64,000 bases of DNA from assembly GCF_910594985.1 (NCBI RefSeq), contig NZ_CAJVCE010000014.1:1-64000 (forward strand). The letters are read 5' to 3'. The notes beneath the pieces were generated by a model. It was not told the origin of the DNA. It saw only the letters and a list, made by a program, of their open reading frames with translations, and ran no database searches. Source of the DNA: Paenibacillus allorhizosphaerae (lineage in GTDB: Bacteria; Bacillota; Bacilli; Paenibacillales; NBRC-103111). The position numbers were made by a program, and so were the translations under genes. Positions 1 through 9,327 of the stretch are shown piece after piece. Positions within the stretch are counted from its first letter, which is position 1; the number at the start of each line of letters is the position of its first letter.

Positions 1-70
1 TCGCTCGACTTGCATGTATTAGGCACGCCGCCAGCGTTCGTCCTGAGCCAGGATCAAACTCTCCATTAAA
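1..70 (-). rRNA. rrs: 16S ribosomal RNA, 5' end only (partial)
   Basis: The reverse strand reads the universal start of bacterial 16S rRNA: GAGTTTGATCCTGGCTCAG, then the conserved stretch that ends at the ATACATGCAAGTCGA region near position 1. The mature 5' end lies near position 69-70, by analogy with known 16S genes. Transcription runs leftward out of the window, so only about 70 bases of the gene are present. Confidence 0.98.
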
Positions 71-240
71 GTTGCTCCCATCACCCGAAGGTCATGCTCG
101 CTATAATGTAAGCTGACTAAGCTCAAAATTTAAAACTGGCGAGAATTTTCATTCTCTAATTCACTCACTCGTTGTTCAGTTTTCAAAGGGCAATTTCATT
201 CAAGTCACTGTCGATTTATTATTACTTCCGTCGAAAGCGA
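71..240 (-). promoter_or_regulatory. 16S rRNA leader with boxA-like antitermination element
   Basis: Between the rrn promoters and the 16S 5' end, the reverse strand carries TGCCCTTTGAAAACTGAAC at about 173-191. This is the typical Bacillales boxA-like element for Nus-dependent antitermination. A short inverted repeat (GAGAAT-gaaa-ATTCTC, about 141-156) lies between it and the gene and may be part of the rRNA processing stem. The boxA match is seen directly; the processing role is inferred. Confidence 0.75.
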
Positions 241-247
241 CTTTATT

Positions 248-277
248 AATATAACACATTCTCTTTTGTTAATACAA
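248..277 (-). promoter_or_regulatory. rrn promoter P2
   Basis: On the reverse strand, a -35 TTGTAT (272-277) and an extended -10 TGT-TATATT (248-253) are separated by 18 bases. Transcription would start near 241 and run into the boxA leader and the 16S gene. It is the promoter proximal to the gene. Confidence 0.7.
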
Positions 278-352
278 GTGTTTTTTTTAACCAACTTTTC
301 GAAAGCTCAATTCTTCACTTGCATTTTCCGTGCCTCAATCGGCCGGAAGACT

Positions 353-381
353 AATTTACCATGCTCGTCCCACAATGTCAA
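353..381 (-). promoter_or_regulatory. rrn promoter P1
   Basis: On the reverse strand a consensus -35 TTGACA (376-381) is followed, after exactly 17 bases, by -10 TAAATT (353-358). Together with the promoter at 248-277 this gives the tandem arrangement usual for rrn operons. Confidence 0.75.
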
Positions 382-516
382 CCCTTAAAATAAATAAAGC
401 ATGCCTCTTGCAAAAGGGGCGCTGCACACCAATCTTAATCATTCAAGTTATTAAGATGAAGGCAATGAAATGAAGACGGAACAAGCTTCTCGATATCTAT
501 GCTGAAGAATTAACAT

Positions 517-551
517 AAAAAAAGCACAGACCCGAGTGGTCTATGCCTTGG
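517..551 (-). terminator. Rho-independent terminator after the inositol-phosphatase gene
   Basis: The reverse strand forms a GCATAGACC / GGGTCTGTGC stem with an ACTC-type loop followed by seven T residues. It ends transcription of the 563-1423 gene and insulates it from the rrn promoters. Confidence 0.9.
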
Positions 552-562
552 ATTTCCTGAAA

Positions 563-1423
563 TTAAAAGCCGGTCGCTCCCGCTTCGGCCAATTGCTGCG
601 CAAACTCGTCATGAATATGACCGTTCGAGCAAAGAAGATTCCTTACACCCAAATTGTATGGGTTTCCGAGCGTATCCGTAACTTTCCCTCCTGCTTCCGT
701 GATCAATAACGCCCCGGCAGCAATATCCCAGGAGTTCAAACCGATCTCCCAGAAGCCGCTTAACCGCCCGGCGGCAACATAGGCCATATGCAAAGCGGCC
801 GAACCGGCAACTCGAATATTGCGCACTTTTGGGGTAAGCGACTGCAATCCCTGCAAATTGATCGGCAGCGCGTGCTGCTTATCGGCCGGAAATCCCGTAG
901 CGACCAGACTGTCGGTTAGTAAGGGTTCAGCGGACACCCGCATTTTTTTCCCTTTTAAGTAGGCGCCTTTGCCTTTCTCAGCTACATAAAGTTCATTATG
1001 AATAGGGTTATACACAACACCCACAATAACTTCGCCTTTGTGCGCCAATGCAATCGAAACCGAAAAAAACGGAAAGCCGTGCACGAAGTTCGTCGTACCG
1101 TCAAGAGGATCGACGATCCACAAATATTCTTCTCCTCTCATCCGCTCCAAAGCGGATTGAGAAGCGGCCGGCCCAGGCTCGACACCCTCCTCCCCCAATA
1201 TCGCATGGGTCGGAAAATGTGTCTGGATCAAATTGCGTATCATCGTTTCCGCGCCTTTGTCCACTTCGGTCACTAAATCATGGACTGAATATTTGGTCTG
1301 CAGGGTGTTGAAATCCCCTAGTTTACTTTGTATCCATTCCCCTGCTTTGGAGGCGGTATTAATGGCAACAGCGGTAAAACTTTTGCTACCGACGGAAAAA
1401 CGCGTTGTATTTTGATTCGACAT
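563..1423 (-). CDS. suhB: Inositol monophosphatase family protein
   Basis: This 286-residue protein belongs to the Mg2+-dependent inositol monophosphatase (IMPase/SuhB) family, which hydrolyses small phosphate monoesters such as inositol-1-phosphate. The metal-binding signatures are in place: GEE at 77-79, DPLDGTTN at about 105-112 and WDIAAG at about 232-237, the last being the second conserved motif. The ATG is preceded by AAAGGA with about 8 bases spacing. The gene stands alone, with a terminator behind it (517-551) and the fabI terminator ahead of it (1618-1655). The true substrate cannot be read from sequence; the enzymes of this family in Bacillales range from inositol phosphate to sugar phosphate or NADP. 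Length is normal. Confidence 0.9.
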   Translation of the reverse strand: MSNQNTTRFSVGSKSFTAVAINTASKAGEWIQSKLGDFNTLQTKYSVHDLVTEVDKGAETMIRNLIQTHFPTHAILGEEGVEPGPAASQSALERMRGEEYLWIVDPLDGTTNFVHGFPFFSVSIALAHKGEVIVGVVYNPIHNELYVAEKGKGAYLKGKKMRVSAEPLLTDSLVATGFPADKQHALPINLQGLQSLTPKVRNIRVAGSAALHMAYVAAGRLSGFWEIGLNSWDIAAGALLITEAGGKVTDTLGNPYNLGVRNLLCSNGHIHDEFAQQLAEAGATGF

Positions 1424-1617
1424 TGGATCATTCCTTTACGAAATTCATTTCAATCGCCTATCTATTAAAATGATCTGTTGTAAAGCTATAGCTATTGGAT
1501 TCTTAAATAGTATAGTTAATATACGTAATTAATGCTACGTCGTTTCACCCAAAAAGCATCGTGGGTTTTAACAAAAGCGTGAACTCGCAATAGACATGGT
1601 TATTGTTCAATTTTTGT

Positions 1618-1655
1618 AAAAAAAACATCCGCCGCGATGGGACGGATGTTTTTTG
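1618..1655 (-). terminator. Terminator of fabI
   Basis: The reverse strand shows an ACATCCG / CGGATGT stem with a long loop, flanked by A- and T-runs (six or more T after the stem). It lies just downstream of fabI, and the A-run makes it potentially bidirectional. Confidence 0.85.
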
Positions 1656-1681
1656 GAACATAAACGGTATGCTGTTGTACT

Positions 1682-2449
1682 CTAAACGCCGACGATGTGA
1701 TAGCCGCCGTCCACGTAGATCACTTCTCCCGTAATACCGCGTGACAAGTGGCTCATCAGAAATAATGCCGTATCGCCGACTTCCGCGGTTTCGGTCGTGC
1801 GGCGCAGCGGCGCTTTTTCCTCCACCGTTTTCAAAATGGAGTTGAAGTCCTTGATGCCTTTGGCCGCCAACGTACGAATCGGACCCGCCGAAATCGCATT
1901 AACGCGAATATTGAATTGTCCAAGATCGTTCGCCAAATAGCGCACGCTTGCTTCCAGCGCAGCCTTGGCGATCCCCATGACGTTGTAGTTTTTCATTGCA
2001 CGCTCGGCGCCCAAATAGGTCATCGTCATGATGCTACCGCCTTCGGTCATGAGCGGGTACAGCTTTTGCGCGACGGCGACAAGCGAATAGGCGCTAATAT
2101 CGTGGGCAAGCGCGAAGCCGTCGCGGGATGTATTGACGAACAAGCCTTCCAGCTCTTCCGTGCGGGCGAAAGCAATGCTGTGAACGATGCCGTGCAGCAC
2201 GCCGAACTGCTCGCGAAGCGCCTCCGCCAATTGATCGATATCTGCATCCACCGTAACGTTGCACGGCAAAATCGATGCGTTCGGGATCGTATCGGCCAGC
2301 TTGCGCACCCGTTCTTCCACGCGTTCGTTCTCATAAGTAAACACGAGTCGCGCTCCCTGACTTGCCAAAGATTGGGCAATGGCCCATGCAATGCTGCGGT
2401 CGTTAGCCACACCCATCACAACTATATTTTTACCCGCTACCAAATTCAT
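1682..2449 (-). CDS. fabI: Enoyl-[acyl-carrier-protein] reductase (NADH)
   Basis: FabI carries out the last reduction of each fatty-acid elongation cycle, converting trans-2-enoyl-ACP to acyl-ACP with NADH in the cytosol; it is the triclosan target. The 255-residue length is normal. Visible features are the FabI-type nucleotide site GVANDRSIAWAIA (13-25), the SIAFA segment near 91-95 and the catalytic Tyr155-x6-Lys162 (YNVMGIAK). The C-terminus ends GGYHIVGV, typical of Bacillales FabI. The ATG has a GAGAGGGG ribosome site about 8 bases upstream. A four-codon micro-ORF with its own strong ribosome site precedes it (2476-2490). I did not find the FapR operator pattern in this leader. Confidence 0.96.
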   Translation of the reverse strand: MNLVAGKNIVVMGVANDRSIAWAIAQSLASQGARLVFTYENERVEERVRKLADTIPNASILPCNVTVDADIDQLAEALREQFGVLHGIVHSIAFARTEELEGLFVNTSRDGFALAHDISAYSLVAVAQKLYPLMTEGGSIMTMTYLGAERAMKNYNVMGIAKAALEASVRYLANDLGQFNIRVNAISAGPIRTLAAKGIKDFNSILKTVEEKAPLRRTTETAEVGDTALFLMSHLSRGITGEVIYVDGGYHIVGV

Positions 2450-2475
2450 AGTAATGTTCCCCTCTCGCTCACAAA

Positions 2476-2490
2476 TTAGGGCTCGGACAT
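2476..2490 (-). other. Possible four-codon upstream ORF in the fabI leader
   Basis: The reverse strand reads GAGGAGGGAATCT followed by ATG-TCC-GAG-CCC-TAA (peptide MSEP). The ribosome site is a better consensus than that of fabI itself, whose start lies 26 bases after the stop. The two are not in frame. Whether it is translated is unknown; it could be chance or a translational control element. Confidence 0.3.
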
Positions 2491-2569
2491 AGATTCCCTC
2501 CTCAAATTACCTGATTTTACCGAATATTTCAAGTCACATTTACCGAGCTTATTCGCTATTTTCCGAGCA

Positions 2570-3568
2570 TTACATTTCGAAAGACGCCTGGGTCAACACG
2601 GTTATGCCCGGCTCATTGCGAACCGATTCCATCAGTTGGAGCAGAGCCTCATCTTTCCTCTTCGCTTCCAGCATAATATCAAGCCGCGGGGTTAGCGGAG
2701 CAATGGCGCGCAGAAAGTCCATCAGCCGCGATGCGTCGACATAGTCGGCATGGCTGCGAACGTCTTTGTCGCTCTTCGGGCTGGACACATGAATTTTCGG
2801 CGGTAAAGGCGCCTGCTCTTCCGAGACACTAAGGTCTGCCTGCTCTGTCTCTAGACGCCAAGTCTCTGCGATGCGCGGCCAAAGCGCTTCGGCGGATTCG
2901 CCGCATGGGTTGACGTCATGATGATGCAGATCCAGAACCATCGGCACTCCCACATCTTCGCACACTTCAAGCGTTTCAAGGGCGTTGAATGTTTTGTCGT
3001 CATTCTCCAGCGTAATGCGTCGCCTGATGCGTTCCGGCATGGAAAGGAAATTATCGATAAATCGTTTTGCCGCGGTTTCCTTGTTCCCGTAAGCGCCGCC
3101 GATATGTATATTGCATTTGGCCGACTCATCCAGTCCCATGGCCTCCAGCATTTGCACATGACGATCGAGATCGGCGAACGAGTTAGCCAGAACATCCTTG
3201 CGCGGCGTACTCAGCACTGTAAAATGATCGGGATGGAAGCTCAGCCGCATTCGATGTTCTTTGGCATAAGTTCCAAGTTCGGAGAAGACATCGCGAAGTT
3301 CGGGGATCGGATTCCATTCCTTCAGCATCTCATGACCGATCAAAGGAATGAGTCGGGACGACATACGGTACATTTCGATCTCATACGCCCGGTTATGCTT
3401 CAATAGACGGAGTGTATTGTGAATATTTTCGCCGGCTATGCGTTCAAGCTTGCGAATCGCCGCTTCGCGATCTTCCACTTTGGCGAAGTTCGTCGCCGTC
3501 ATCGTTTTCGAAGGCGAAGCATTGTTGACGAGCATGGACATCGCCACATAACCTAAACGGACAATCAT
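2570..3568 (-). CDS. uvsE: UV damage endonuclease UvsE
   Basis: UvsE nicks DNA 5' of UV photoproducts and so starts an excision repair path independent of UvrABC. The 332-residue protein shows the family's TIM-barrel (AP-endonuclease-like) features: N-terminal MIVRLGYVAMSMLV, LLKHN and YRMSSRLIPLIGHE at about 55-80, RLSFHPDHFTVL near 110-120, NIHIGGAYGNKE near 150-160 and VLDLHHHDVNP near 210. The conserved His, Glu and Asp residues of the metal centre lie in these segments. The ribosome site is modest (GGAG about 9-10 bases upstream). The gene precedes fabI by 120 bases on the same strand; no terminator was seen between them. Confidence 0.93.
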   Translation of the reverse strand: MIVRLGYVAMSMLVNNASPSKTMTATNFAKVEDREAAIRKLERIAGENIHNTLRLLKHNRAYEIEMYRMSSRLIPLIGHEMLKEWNPIPELRDVFSELGTYAKEHRMRLSFHPDHFTVLSTPRKDVLANSFADLDRHVQMLEAMGLDESAKCNIHIGGAYGNKETAAKRFIDNFLSMPERIRRRITLENDDKTFNALETLEVCEDVGVPMVLDLHHHDVNPCGESAEALWPRIAETWRLETEQADLSVSEEQAPLPPKIHVSSPKSDKDVRSHADYVDASRLMDFLRAIAPLTPRLDIMLEAKRKDEALLQLMESVRNEPGITVLTQASFEM

Positions 3569-3644
3569 TGTAGGATCACGCTCCAGTACTCCGGTCTTCG
3601 ATTAGCTTGCCCATCGTCGTACGGAAGTACCATTCTTAATGCAA

Positions 3645-3691
3645 AGAAAAAAGCATCCTTTCCCGAAGAATACGGAGAAAGCAATGCTTTT
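3645..3691 (-). terminator. Terminator of the 3720-4037 gene
   Basis: The reverse strand reads AAAGCAT, an inner CTTTCTCC / GGGAAAGG stem, then ATGCTTTTTTC. A stable stem followed by a T-run lies directly downstream of the small unknown gene. Confidence 0.8.
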
Positions 3692-3719
3692 GTTGTGTGA
3701 TTCCTGCATCATGGCCTGA

Positions 3720-4037
3720 CTACTCTCTGGCACTGAAAAACATTTCTTGAGCGAGAGCGGTCTGCACCCGCGCTTCTTCATCATTAAGCTTGCGGACAAG
3801 CTCCATTTCCACCTGTGTCACTTCTTCGCCTTGAAAGTTAATTTCGGCGATGGAGGCGACGATTTTGACGATGGCGATCGCCTGATTGTCCGGCGTATAA
3901 GCGATGACCTTCTGTCCCGTCGGAAACACGCGGAAGCCGCTTTTCATCATTTTGCCTCGGCCGTACTCGAGCAGTTCATACAGCTCTTGTTCGGATTTGA
4001 ATTTGCAAACGGAATTGAATTCGGTTTGGAATCCCAT
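3720..4037 (-). CDS. Small conserved-looking protein of unknown function
   Basis: This 105-residue soluble protein has no signal peptide or membrane segment. It opens MGFQTEFNSVCKF, has a middle part GFRVFPTGQKVIAYTPDNQAIAIVKI that looks like beta strands, and a charged helical C-terminus. The N-terminal shape faintly resembles DUF2584-type Bacillales proteins, but I cannot confirm membership. The ribosome site GAGGGGAG sits about 8 bases before the ATG. It has its own terminator (3645-3691). The next gene upstream, ddl, ends 76 bases before this start, so it may be read through from ddl. Confidence 0.7.
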   Translation of the reverse strand: MGFQTEFNSVCKFKSEQELYELLEYGRGKMMKSGFRVFPTGQKVIAYTPDNQAIAIVKIVASIAEINFQGEEVTQVEMELVRKLNDEEARVQTALAQEMFFSARE

Positions 4038-4113
4038 ACATTCGCTCCCCTCAGCCTGATCTTCTAAGACTTAGCATAAAGGATTGTGCAAGGCAAAAGC
4101 AACTGGCTGCGCA

Positions 4114-5238
4114 TTACACATCAGGCACATCAAACGTATACTGCAGGCTCTGCTTCTCGGCATGGCGCTGCAAGGCAAGCAGAATCAAGTTATCCAGCAG
4201 CTCGCTGTACGGCTTTCCGCTTTCTCGCCACAATAGCGGGTACATGCTAAAGGGAGTGAAGCCGGGCATCGTGTTGATTTCATTGATGAATATTTTCGAA
4301 TCCTCTTTCCTCAGGAAAAAATCAACCCGTGACAGCCCGGTGCCGTCAATGGCCTGAAAAGCGCGAATGGCAAGCGCGCGAATCTCGTCCGCTAAGGACT
4401 GCGGAATTTCCGCGGGAATGATCATTGAAGATTTGCCGTCGATATATTTGGCTTTATAATCATAAAATTCATTGGAGGAGACGATCTCTCCGACAACGGA
4501 AGCTTGCGGCTCATCGTTGCCCAACACTGCCACTTCAAGCTCGCGAGCGTCAATAAATTCTTCCACGACCACTTTGCGGTCATATTGAAACGCGGTTCGA
4601 ACCGCTTCCATAAGTTCGGCGCGGTTCCTTGCTTTGCTTATGCCGACGCTGGAACCGAGATTGGCCGGTTTGACGAAGCAAGGGTAGCCGACGGAAACTT
4701 CAATTTCGAGCAAATATTCGTTCATCTCTTTTTCCCACTGCTTCTTCGTAAAATGGCGGAATACGCACTGGGGCAATTGTTCCTGAGCGAACATTTTTTT
4801 CATCATGGCCTTGTCCATGCCGACGGACGATGCCATAACGCCGGTGCCTACATAGGCGATGTCTGCCATTTCCAGCAGTCCCTGAATGGTGCCGTCCTCT
4901 CCGAACGTTCCATGCAGCAGCGGAAAAACGACATCGAGGGGCACAACCGATGCCCGGGTGTCTTGACCGGGCCCCTGAACCGCGCCGAAAAAGGGCTGCA
5001 GCGCGAATGCTCCCTCTTCTTCAGATTGCTCTTGGAACGTAAGGGCGGCTGCCGACTGTACCGGTCCGGTCAGCTGCGGTCCCGAACGCCATTCCCCCTG
5101 CTTGGTTATGTAAAACGGCTGAACGTCGTATTTGTTCAAATCGAAAGCTTTAATAACGGCAAGTGCAGTTTGAAGCGACACCTCATGCTCCCCAGATTTG
5201 CCTCCGTAGATTAAGCCTACACGAATTTTGTCGCTCAT
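4114..5238 (-). CDS. ddl: D-alanine--D-alanine ligase
   Basis: Ddl joins two D-alanines with ATP to make the dipeptide that ends the peptidoglycan stem. The chosen ATG gives 374 residues starting MSDKIRVGLIYGGKSGEHEVS, which is the family N-terminus, with GGAGGT five bases upstream; the frame is open further upstream but that part overlaps the next gene and is not Ddl-like. ATP-grasp landmarks are GTFGEDGTIQG, YVGTGVMASSVGMDKAMMK, CFVKPANLGSSVGISK, the loop KYIDGKSSMIIPA and the metal-binding INEINTMPGFT near the C-terminus. Tyr in the YDYKAKY segment suggests the D-Ala rather than D-lactate type. It follows the amidase gene (5312-6331) by 73 bases, probably as one cell-wall operon. Confidence 0.96.
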   Translation of the reverse strand: MSDKIRVGLIYGGKSGEHEVSLQTALAVIKAFDLNKYDVQPFYITKQGEWRSGPQLTGPVQSAAALTFQEQSEEEGAFALQPFFGAVQGPGQDTRASVVPLDVVFPLLHGTFGEDGTIQGLLEMADIAYVGTGVMASSVGMDKAMMKKMFAQEQLPQCVFRHFTKKQWEKEMNEYLLEIEVSVGYPCFVKPANLGSSVGISKARNRAELMEAVRTAFQYDRKVVVEEFIDARELEVAVLGNDEPQASVVGEIVSSNEFYDYKAKYIDGKSSMIIPAEIPQSLADEIRALAIRAFQAIDGTGLSRVDFFLRKEDSKIFINEINTMPGFTPFSMYPLLWRESGKPYSELLDNLILLALQRHAEKQSLQYTFDVPDV

Positions 5239-5311
5239 AAGTACCTCCGGATGGATATGGTGAAATCGGTAAACTCTAATGAAATGAAAAGAAAAAGGAA
5301 GTAGGAAGCCG

Positions 5312-6331
5312 TTACATATCGACGATATGTAAAAATCGGTACCGCGTTCGATCGGTATAGGCCGGGGAATCCGTATAGCTCCAGTAACGATGCTTGCTGC
5401 TGACCGTGTGCGCATTAACAAGCGGCATCCCGTTCGCGTCTTTCGCCGTGACGATCGTGCTATGCTTGAATCCGCTGGTACCGTCCCAGTCATAGCTGAT
5501 CACATCGCCGAGCTCCAGCTCCTCCGCTCGCTCAACTTCCCGCGCGCGAAGCCCGCTCCGGCTTGTCAGCAAATAAAACTGCAAGCTGTCGGCTACGGCC
5601 CAACTGTAGCTCCACAGCTCCTGCCCGCCGACGCGGCCTTTATACCACCAGCCCGCATTCCTTTTACCAGTATAGTTCATCGGCGCCCCGCCTGCAAAGA
5701 GGCACTGGGACACATAATTGCTGCAGTCGACTTCGAAAGTCAAGTAGGCCGGGTTTCCTTTATCCCACCACCGGTCCGCATAGCGTGCCGCCGCCACCCG
5801 GTTGTAGGGCGCACGAGGCGCAGCATATTGGAATTGCGGGAGGACATTATAGTTGAGGTAAGGCACGGAAGGCGCGCGCATCAAATCGACCGCCGTAAAC
5901 GTGTCGTCCGCTTCCATCAGACCCCCTGCCTCTAAATGGCGGAGCCGCAGTGTATCTTCATGATCGAGAAGCTCCACGCTCTCGATTCGATAGTCGCCTT
6001 CATCCGCGGTTAAGGTGAGGCGTTCTTTTTCAATCCGCTGCTCTTCATGCGGGGTATGGCGAATGTCGCCGACAATCGTTCGCATCAGCTTAATATCGGC
6101 GATGATGCGGCCTCTTTGTTCGGAAACGGAGGAGACAGACAGGCGGGTTTCATGTTTCACAGGAGTTAGACCCCGCATCCAGTCGGATTGCTTGAGCCGT
6201 TCTAGCCGCTTCGCTTGCGTTTCCAAAAACGAGGCGTCACCAACAAACGGCAGCATGGGCTCAATCGAGTAGTCGATATCGGTTTGATTGCGGCTGTGAA
6301 CATAGTTGTAAAGGGTCGTTTTCCAAGACAT
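5312..6331 (-). CDS. Cysteine-type amidase-domain protein (putative wall amidase)
   Basis: The 339-residue protein has a family-specific C-terminal domain (about 180-339) matching the putative amidase domain of Bacillales (amidase_6, PF12671). Visible motifs are YNRVAAARYADRWWDKGNP, the cysteine segment FEVDCSNYVSQCLFAGG, a tryptophan-rich stretch WWYKGRVGGQELWSYSW, GDVISYDWDG and FKHSTIV with the catalytic-type His. The N-terminal half is charged and has no recognisable domain. There is no signal peptide, so it may act inside the cell or in the spore, or be exported in another way. The ATG is preceded by a G-rich ribosome site. It is first in a likely two-gene unit with ddl. Confidence 0.8.
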   Translation of the reverse strand: MSWKTTLYNYVHSRNQTDIDYSIEPMLPFVGDASFLETQAKRLERLKQSDWMRGLTPVKHETRLSVSSVSEQRGRIIADIKLMRTIVGDIRHTPHEEQRIEKERLTLTADEGDYRIESVELLDHEDTLRLRHLEAGGLMEADDTFTAVDLMRAPSVPYLNYNVLPQFQYAAPRAPYNRVAAARYADRWWDKGNPAYLTFEVDCSNYVSQCLFAGGAPMNYTGKRNAGWWYKGRVGGQELWSYSWAVADSLQFYLLTSRSGLRAREVERAEELELGDVISYDWDGTSGFKHSTIVTAKDANGMPLVNAHTVSSKHRYWSYTDSPAYTDRTRYRFLHIVDM

Positions 6332-6457
6332 GGCACCCCTGGCCCCCTTCGCATAGTAACGAACAATACATGTAATTTAGCCGTTTTCCGTCATCCGGGT
6401 ATAAACATTCTTTTCCATTATATGAAGGTATTCATGCAAAAATGATCGAAATCAACC

Positions 6458-6487
6458 TTTACGAAAAGGACCAAAAGCATGTATACT
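6458..6487 (+). promoter_or_regulatory. Sigma-A promoter of aconitase
   Basis: TTTACG (6458-6463) and TATACT (6482-6487) are separated by 18 bases. Transcription would start near 6494, leaving a leader of about 78 bases that includes the half-site array at 6505-6529. Confidence 0.65.
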
Positions 6488-6504
6488 GTAACTAGAGCTT
6501 ATAA

Positions 6505-6529
6505 TGAAATCGCGTTTCACTATATGAAA
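6505..6529 (+). promoter_or_regulatory. Putative IclR-type operator in the aconitase leader
   Basis: TGAAA-N5-TTTCA-N5-TGAAA: three half-sites at 10-base spacing that make two overlapping palindromes, one of them GTTTCA-CTATA-TGAAAC. The same architecture is found upstream of the nearby IclR-family gene (10288-10312). Its place just after the predicted start of transcription suggests repression by road-block. The sequence is seen; the regulator assignment is inferred. Confidence 0.55.
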
Positions 6530-6571
6530 CAAGATGATTGCAGCTAATATAATCAAGGAGGAATAGCTACC

Positions 6572-9280
6572 ATGTCTAAAAAAGACACTTTTTCGGCCCG
6601 TAAGCAGCTGAGTGTTGGCGGCAAGTCGTACAACTACTACAGCCTGCAAGCGTTCGAAGAGCAGGGCAACGGTAAAGTATCGAACCTGCCTTTCTCCATT
6701 AAAGTGCTGCTCGAAGCGGCGATTCGTCAATTTGACGGCAAAGCGATTACGAACGAGCACGTGAAGCAAATCGCAAACTGGGCTTCCGAGCGCGATGCGA
6801 ACAAAGAAATTCCTTTCATTCCTGCACGGATCGTGCTGCAGGACTTCACCGGCGTGCCGGTTGTCGTCGACCTTGCAGCCATGAGAGATACAATGAAGCG
6901 CGCCGGCGGAGACCCGAAGCGGATCAACCCGCTCGTACCGGTTGACCTGGTTATCGACCACTCCGTTATGGTCGACGCTTTCGGTTCCAAGGACGCCCTT
7001 GAGTACAATGAGAAAGTCGAGTTCGAACGAAATGAAGAGCGCTACCGCTTCCTGCGTTGGGCGCAAACGGCATTCGATAATTTCCGCGCGGTTCCGCCGG
7101 ATACGGGTATCGTTCACCAAGTTAACCTGGAGTACCTTGCATCCGTCGCCGCTACCAAAACCGTAGACGGCGAAACGGAAGTGTATCCGGACTCTCTGGT
7201 CGGCACCGACTCCCATACGACGATGATCAACGGTCTTGGCATCGTGGGCTGGGGCGTTGGCGGTATTGAGGCGGAAGCCGGCATGCTCGGTCAACCGCTG
7301 TACTTCGTAACGCCGGAAGTTATCGGCTTCAAGCTGACAGGTACGCTGGCGGAAGGCGCAACGGCGACCGACCTCGCTCTTACCGTTACGCAAATACTGC
7401 GTAAAAAAGGCGTTGTCGGCAAATTCGTAGAGTTCTACGGCCCGGGCCTTTCCAACATCAGTCTGGCTGACCGCGCTACAGTGGCCAATATGGCTCCGGA
7501 GTACGGTGCAACGATCGGTTTCTTCCCGGTTGACGCCGAATCTTTGAACTACATGAGAAGCACAGGCCGCGACGAAGCGCAAATCGCTCTCGTAGAGGCT
7601 TACTATAAAGAACAAGGCATGTTCCGCACGGACGCTACGCCGGATCCGGTGTTCAGCGACGTCATCGAGCTTGACCTCGGCTCCGTCGTGCCAAGCTTGG
7701 CCGGTCCGAAGCGTCCGCAAGACCGCGTTGAACTGACGAACATGAAAGAGTCGTTCAACTCCATCATTCGCACTCCGATCGAAAAGGGCGGCTACGGCTT
7801 GTCCGACGAGAAGATCGCGGAATCGGTGGAAGTAAAACATCCAAGCGGCGAAAATAGCAAAATGGGTACCGGCGCAGTCGTTATCGCAGCGATCACATCC
7901 TGTACGAATACGTCCAACCCCAGCGTTATGCTCGGCGCCGGCCTCGTAGCGAAAAAAGCGGTAGCCCGCGGCCTTCGCAAACCAGGCTACGTGAAAAGCA
8001 GCTTGACTCCGGGTTCCCTCGTCGTAACCGACTACTTGACGAAAGCCGGTCTCATCGAGCCGCTTGAAGCGCTTGGTTTCCACGTGGCAGGTTACGGCTG
8101 CGCGACATGTATCGGTAACTCCGGTCCGCTGCCTGACGAAGTCAGCAAAGCGATCGCCGATAACGATATGACCGTTGCCGCCGTTCTATCCGGTAACCGG
8201 AACTTCGAAGGCCGCGTTCATGCGCAAGTGAAAGCCAACTACCTGGCTTCTCCGCCGCTCGTAGTCGCTTATGCTTTGGCCGGAACCGTCAACATCGACC
8301 TGGCGAACGATCCGATCGGTTACGACCAATCGAACCAGCCGGTGTACTTGAAAGATATTTGGCCGACGTCTCAAGAGGTGCAAGAAGCGATTCAATCCGC
8401 GATTACGCCTGAGATGTACCGTTCGAAATATGCGGACGTATTCCGTTCCAACGAGCGCTTTAATGCGATCAACGTACCGGAAGGCGATCTGTACGCGTGG
8501 GATGAAAAGTCCACTTACATCGCCAACCCGCCGTTCTTCACGAACCTGGGCTCCGAATTGAACGATATCGCCGATATTCGCGGCGCAAAAACGCTCGCGC
8601 TGATGGGCGACTCCGTTACAACGGACCACATCTCGCCTGCCGGCAACATCAAAGTCGACAGCCCTGCCGGTAAGTTCCTGATCGAGCATGGCGTGAAGAA
8701 AGAAGACTTCAACTCGTACGGCTCCCGCCGCGGCAACCACGATGTGATGATGCGCGGTACGTTCGCGAACATCCGCATCCGCAACCAAGTGGCGCCTGGC
8801 ACGGAAGGCGGCGTAACGACTTACCTGCCGACCGGCGAAGTGATGTCGATCTACGACGCATCCATGAAGTATCAGGAGCAAGGCACGAACCTCGTCGTTA
8901 TCGCAGGGAAAGAATACGGCACGGGAAGCTCCCGCGACTGGGCCGCTAAAGGTACGTTCCTGCTCGGCGTGAAAGCCGTTATTGCCGAGAGCTTCGAGCG
9001 GATTCACCGCTCCAACCTCGTAGGCATGGGCGTGCTGCCGCTGCAGTTCGTCGAAGGGCAAAGCTGGAGCTCGCTCGGCTTGACGGGCCGCGAAACGTTC
9101 GACATCGTGGGCCTCAGCAACGATGTACAGCCTGGCCAAAAAGTTCCGGTTAACGTAACGCGCGAAGACGGATCGACCTTCAGCTTCGAAGCGATTGTTC
9201 GTCTGGACAGCTACGTGGATGTAGATTACTACCGCAACGGCGGTATTCTGCAAACCGTATTGCGTCAAATTATGGCGTAA
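6572..9280 (+). CDS. acnA: Aconitate hydratase (aconitase A / CitB type)
   Basis: Aconitase interconverts citrate and isocitrate in the TCA cycle using a [4Fe-4S] cluster; in Bacillus the apo-form also binds RNA. The 902-residue length is normal for the AcnA/IRP type. Cluster cysteines lie in SCTNTSNP (about 440) and [11 protein letters not shown] (about 508). Other landmarks are [23 protein letters not shown], the swivelling C-terminal domain with [14 protein letters not shown] and YGSRRGNH, and [15 protein letters not shown] near 790. The ribosome site AAGGAGGA stands eight bases before the ATG. It is a single-gene unit with its own promoter (6458-6487) and a strong terminator (9328-9369). 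Codon use is markedly biased, as expected for a highly expressed gene. Confidence 0.98.
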   Translation: MSKKDTFSARKQLSVGGKSYNYYSLQAFEEQGNGKVSNLPFSIKVLLEAAIRQFDGKAITNEHVKQIANWASERDANKEIPFIPARIVLQDFTGVPVVVDLAAMRDTMKRAGGDPKRINPLVPVDLVIDHSVMVDAFGSKDALEYNEKVEFERNEERYRFLRWAQTAFDNFRAVPPDTGIVHQVNLEYLASVAATKTVDGETEVYPDSLVGTDSHTTMINGLGIVGWGVGGIEAEAGMLGQPLYFVTPEVIGFKLTGTLAEGATATDLALTVTQILRKKGVVGKFVEFYGPGLSNISLADRATVANMAPEYGATIGFFPVDAESLNYMRSTGRDEAQIALVEAYYKEQGMFRTDATPDPVFSDVIELDLGSVVPSLAGPKRPQDRVELTNMKESFNSIIRTPIEKGGYGLSDEKIAESVEVKHPSGENSKMGTGAVVIAAITSCTNTSNPSVMLGAGLVAKKAVARGLRKPGYVKSSLTPGSLVVTDYLTKAGLIEPLEALGFHVAGYGCATCIGNSGPLPDEVSKAIADNDMTVAAVLSGNRNFEGRVHAQVKANYLASPPLVVAYALAGTVNIDLANDPIGYDQSNQPVYLKDIWPTSQEVQEAIQSAITPEMYRSKYADVFRSNERFNAINVPEGDLYAWDEKSTYIANPPFFTNLGSELNDIADIRGAKTLALMGDSVTTDHISPAGNIKVDSPAGKFLIEHGVKKEDFNSYGSRRGNHDVMMRGTFANIRIRNQVAPGTEGGVTTYLPTGEVMSIYDASMKYQEQGTNLVVIAGKEYGTGSSRDWAAKGTFLLGVKAVIAESFERIHRSNLVGMGVLPLQFVEGQSWSSLGLTGRETFDIVGLSNDVQPGQKVPVNVTREDGSTFSFEAIVRLDSYVDVDYYRNGGILQTVLRQIMA

Positions 9281-9327
9281 CACCCGGTAATCCTTCGGAT
9301 CACCGGCCGGAACGGGAATAAATACGG

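Noticed and set aside
5239-5493. N-terminal extension of D-alanine--D-alanine ligase
   Set aside because: It overlaps the amidase gene and is not like Ddl; the ATG at 5238 has a consensus ribosome site and the family N-terminus.
6452-8083. Long reverse-strand frame of over 540 codons opposite acnA
   Set aside because: It is antisense to a clear aconitase gene with strong codon bias; such genes leave the opposite strand open by chance. No ribosome site and no recognisable domain. The same holds for 8186-9283.
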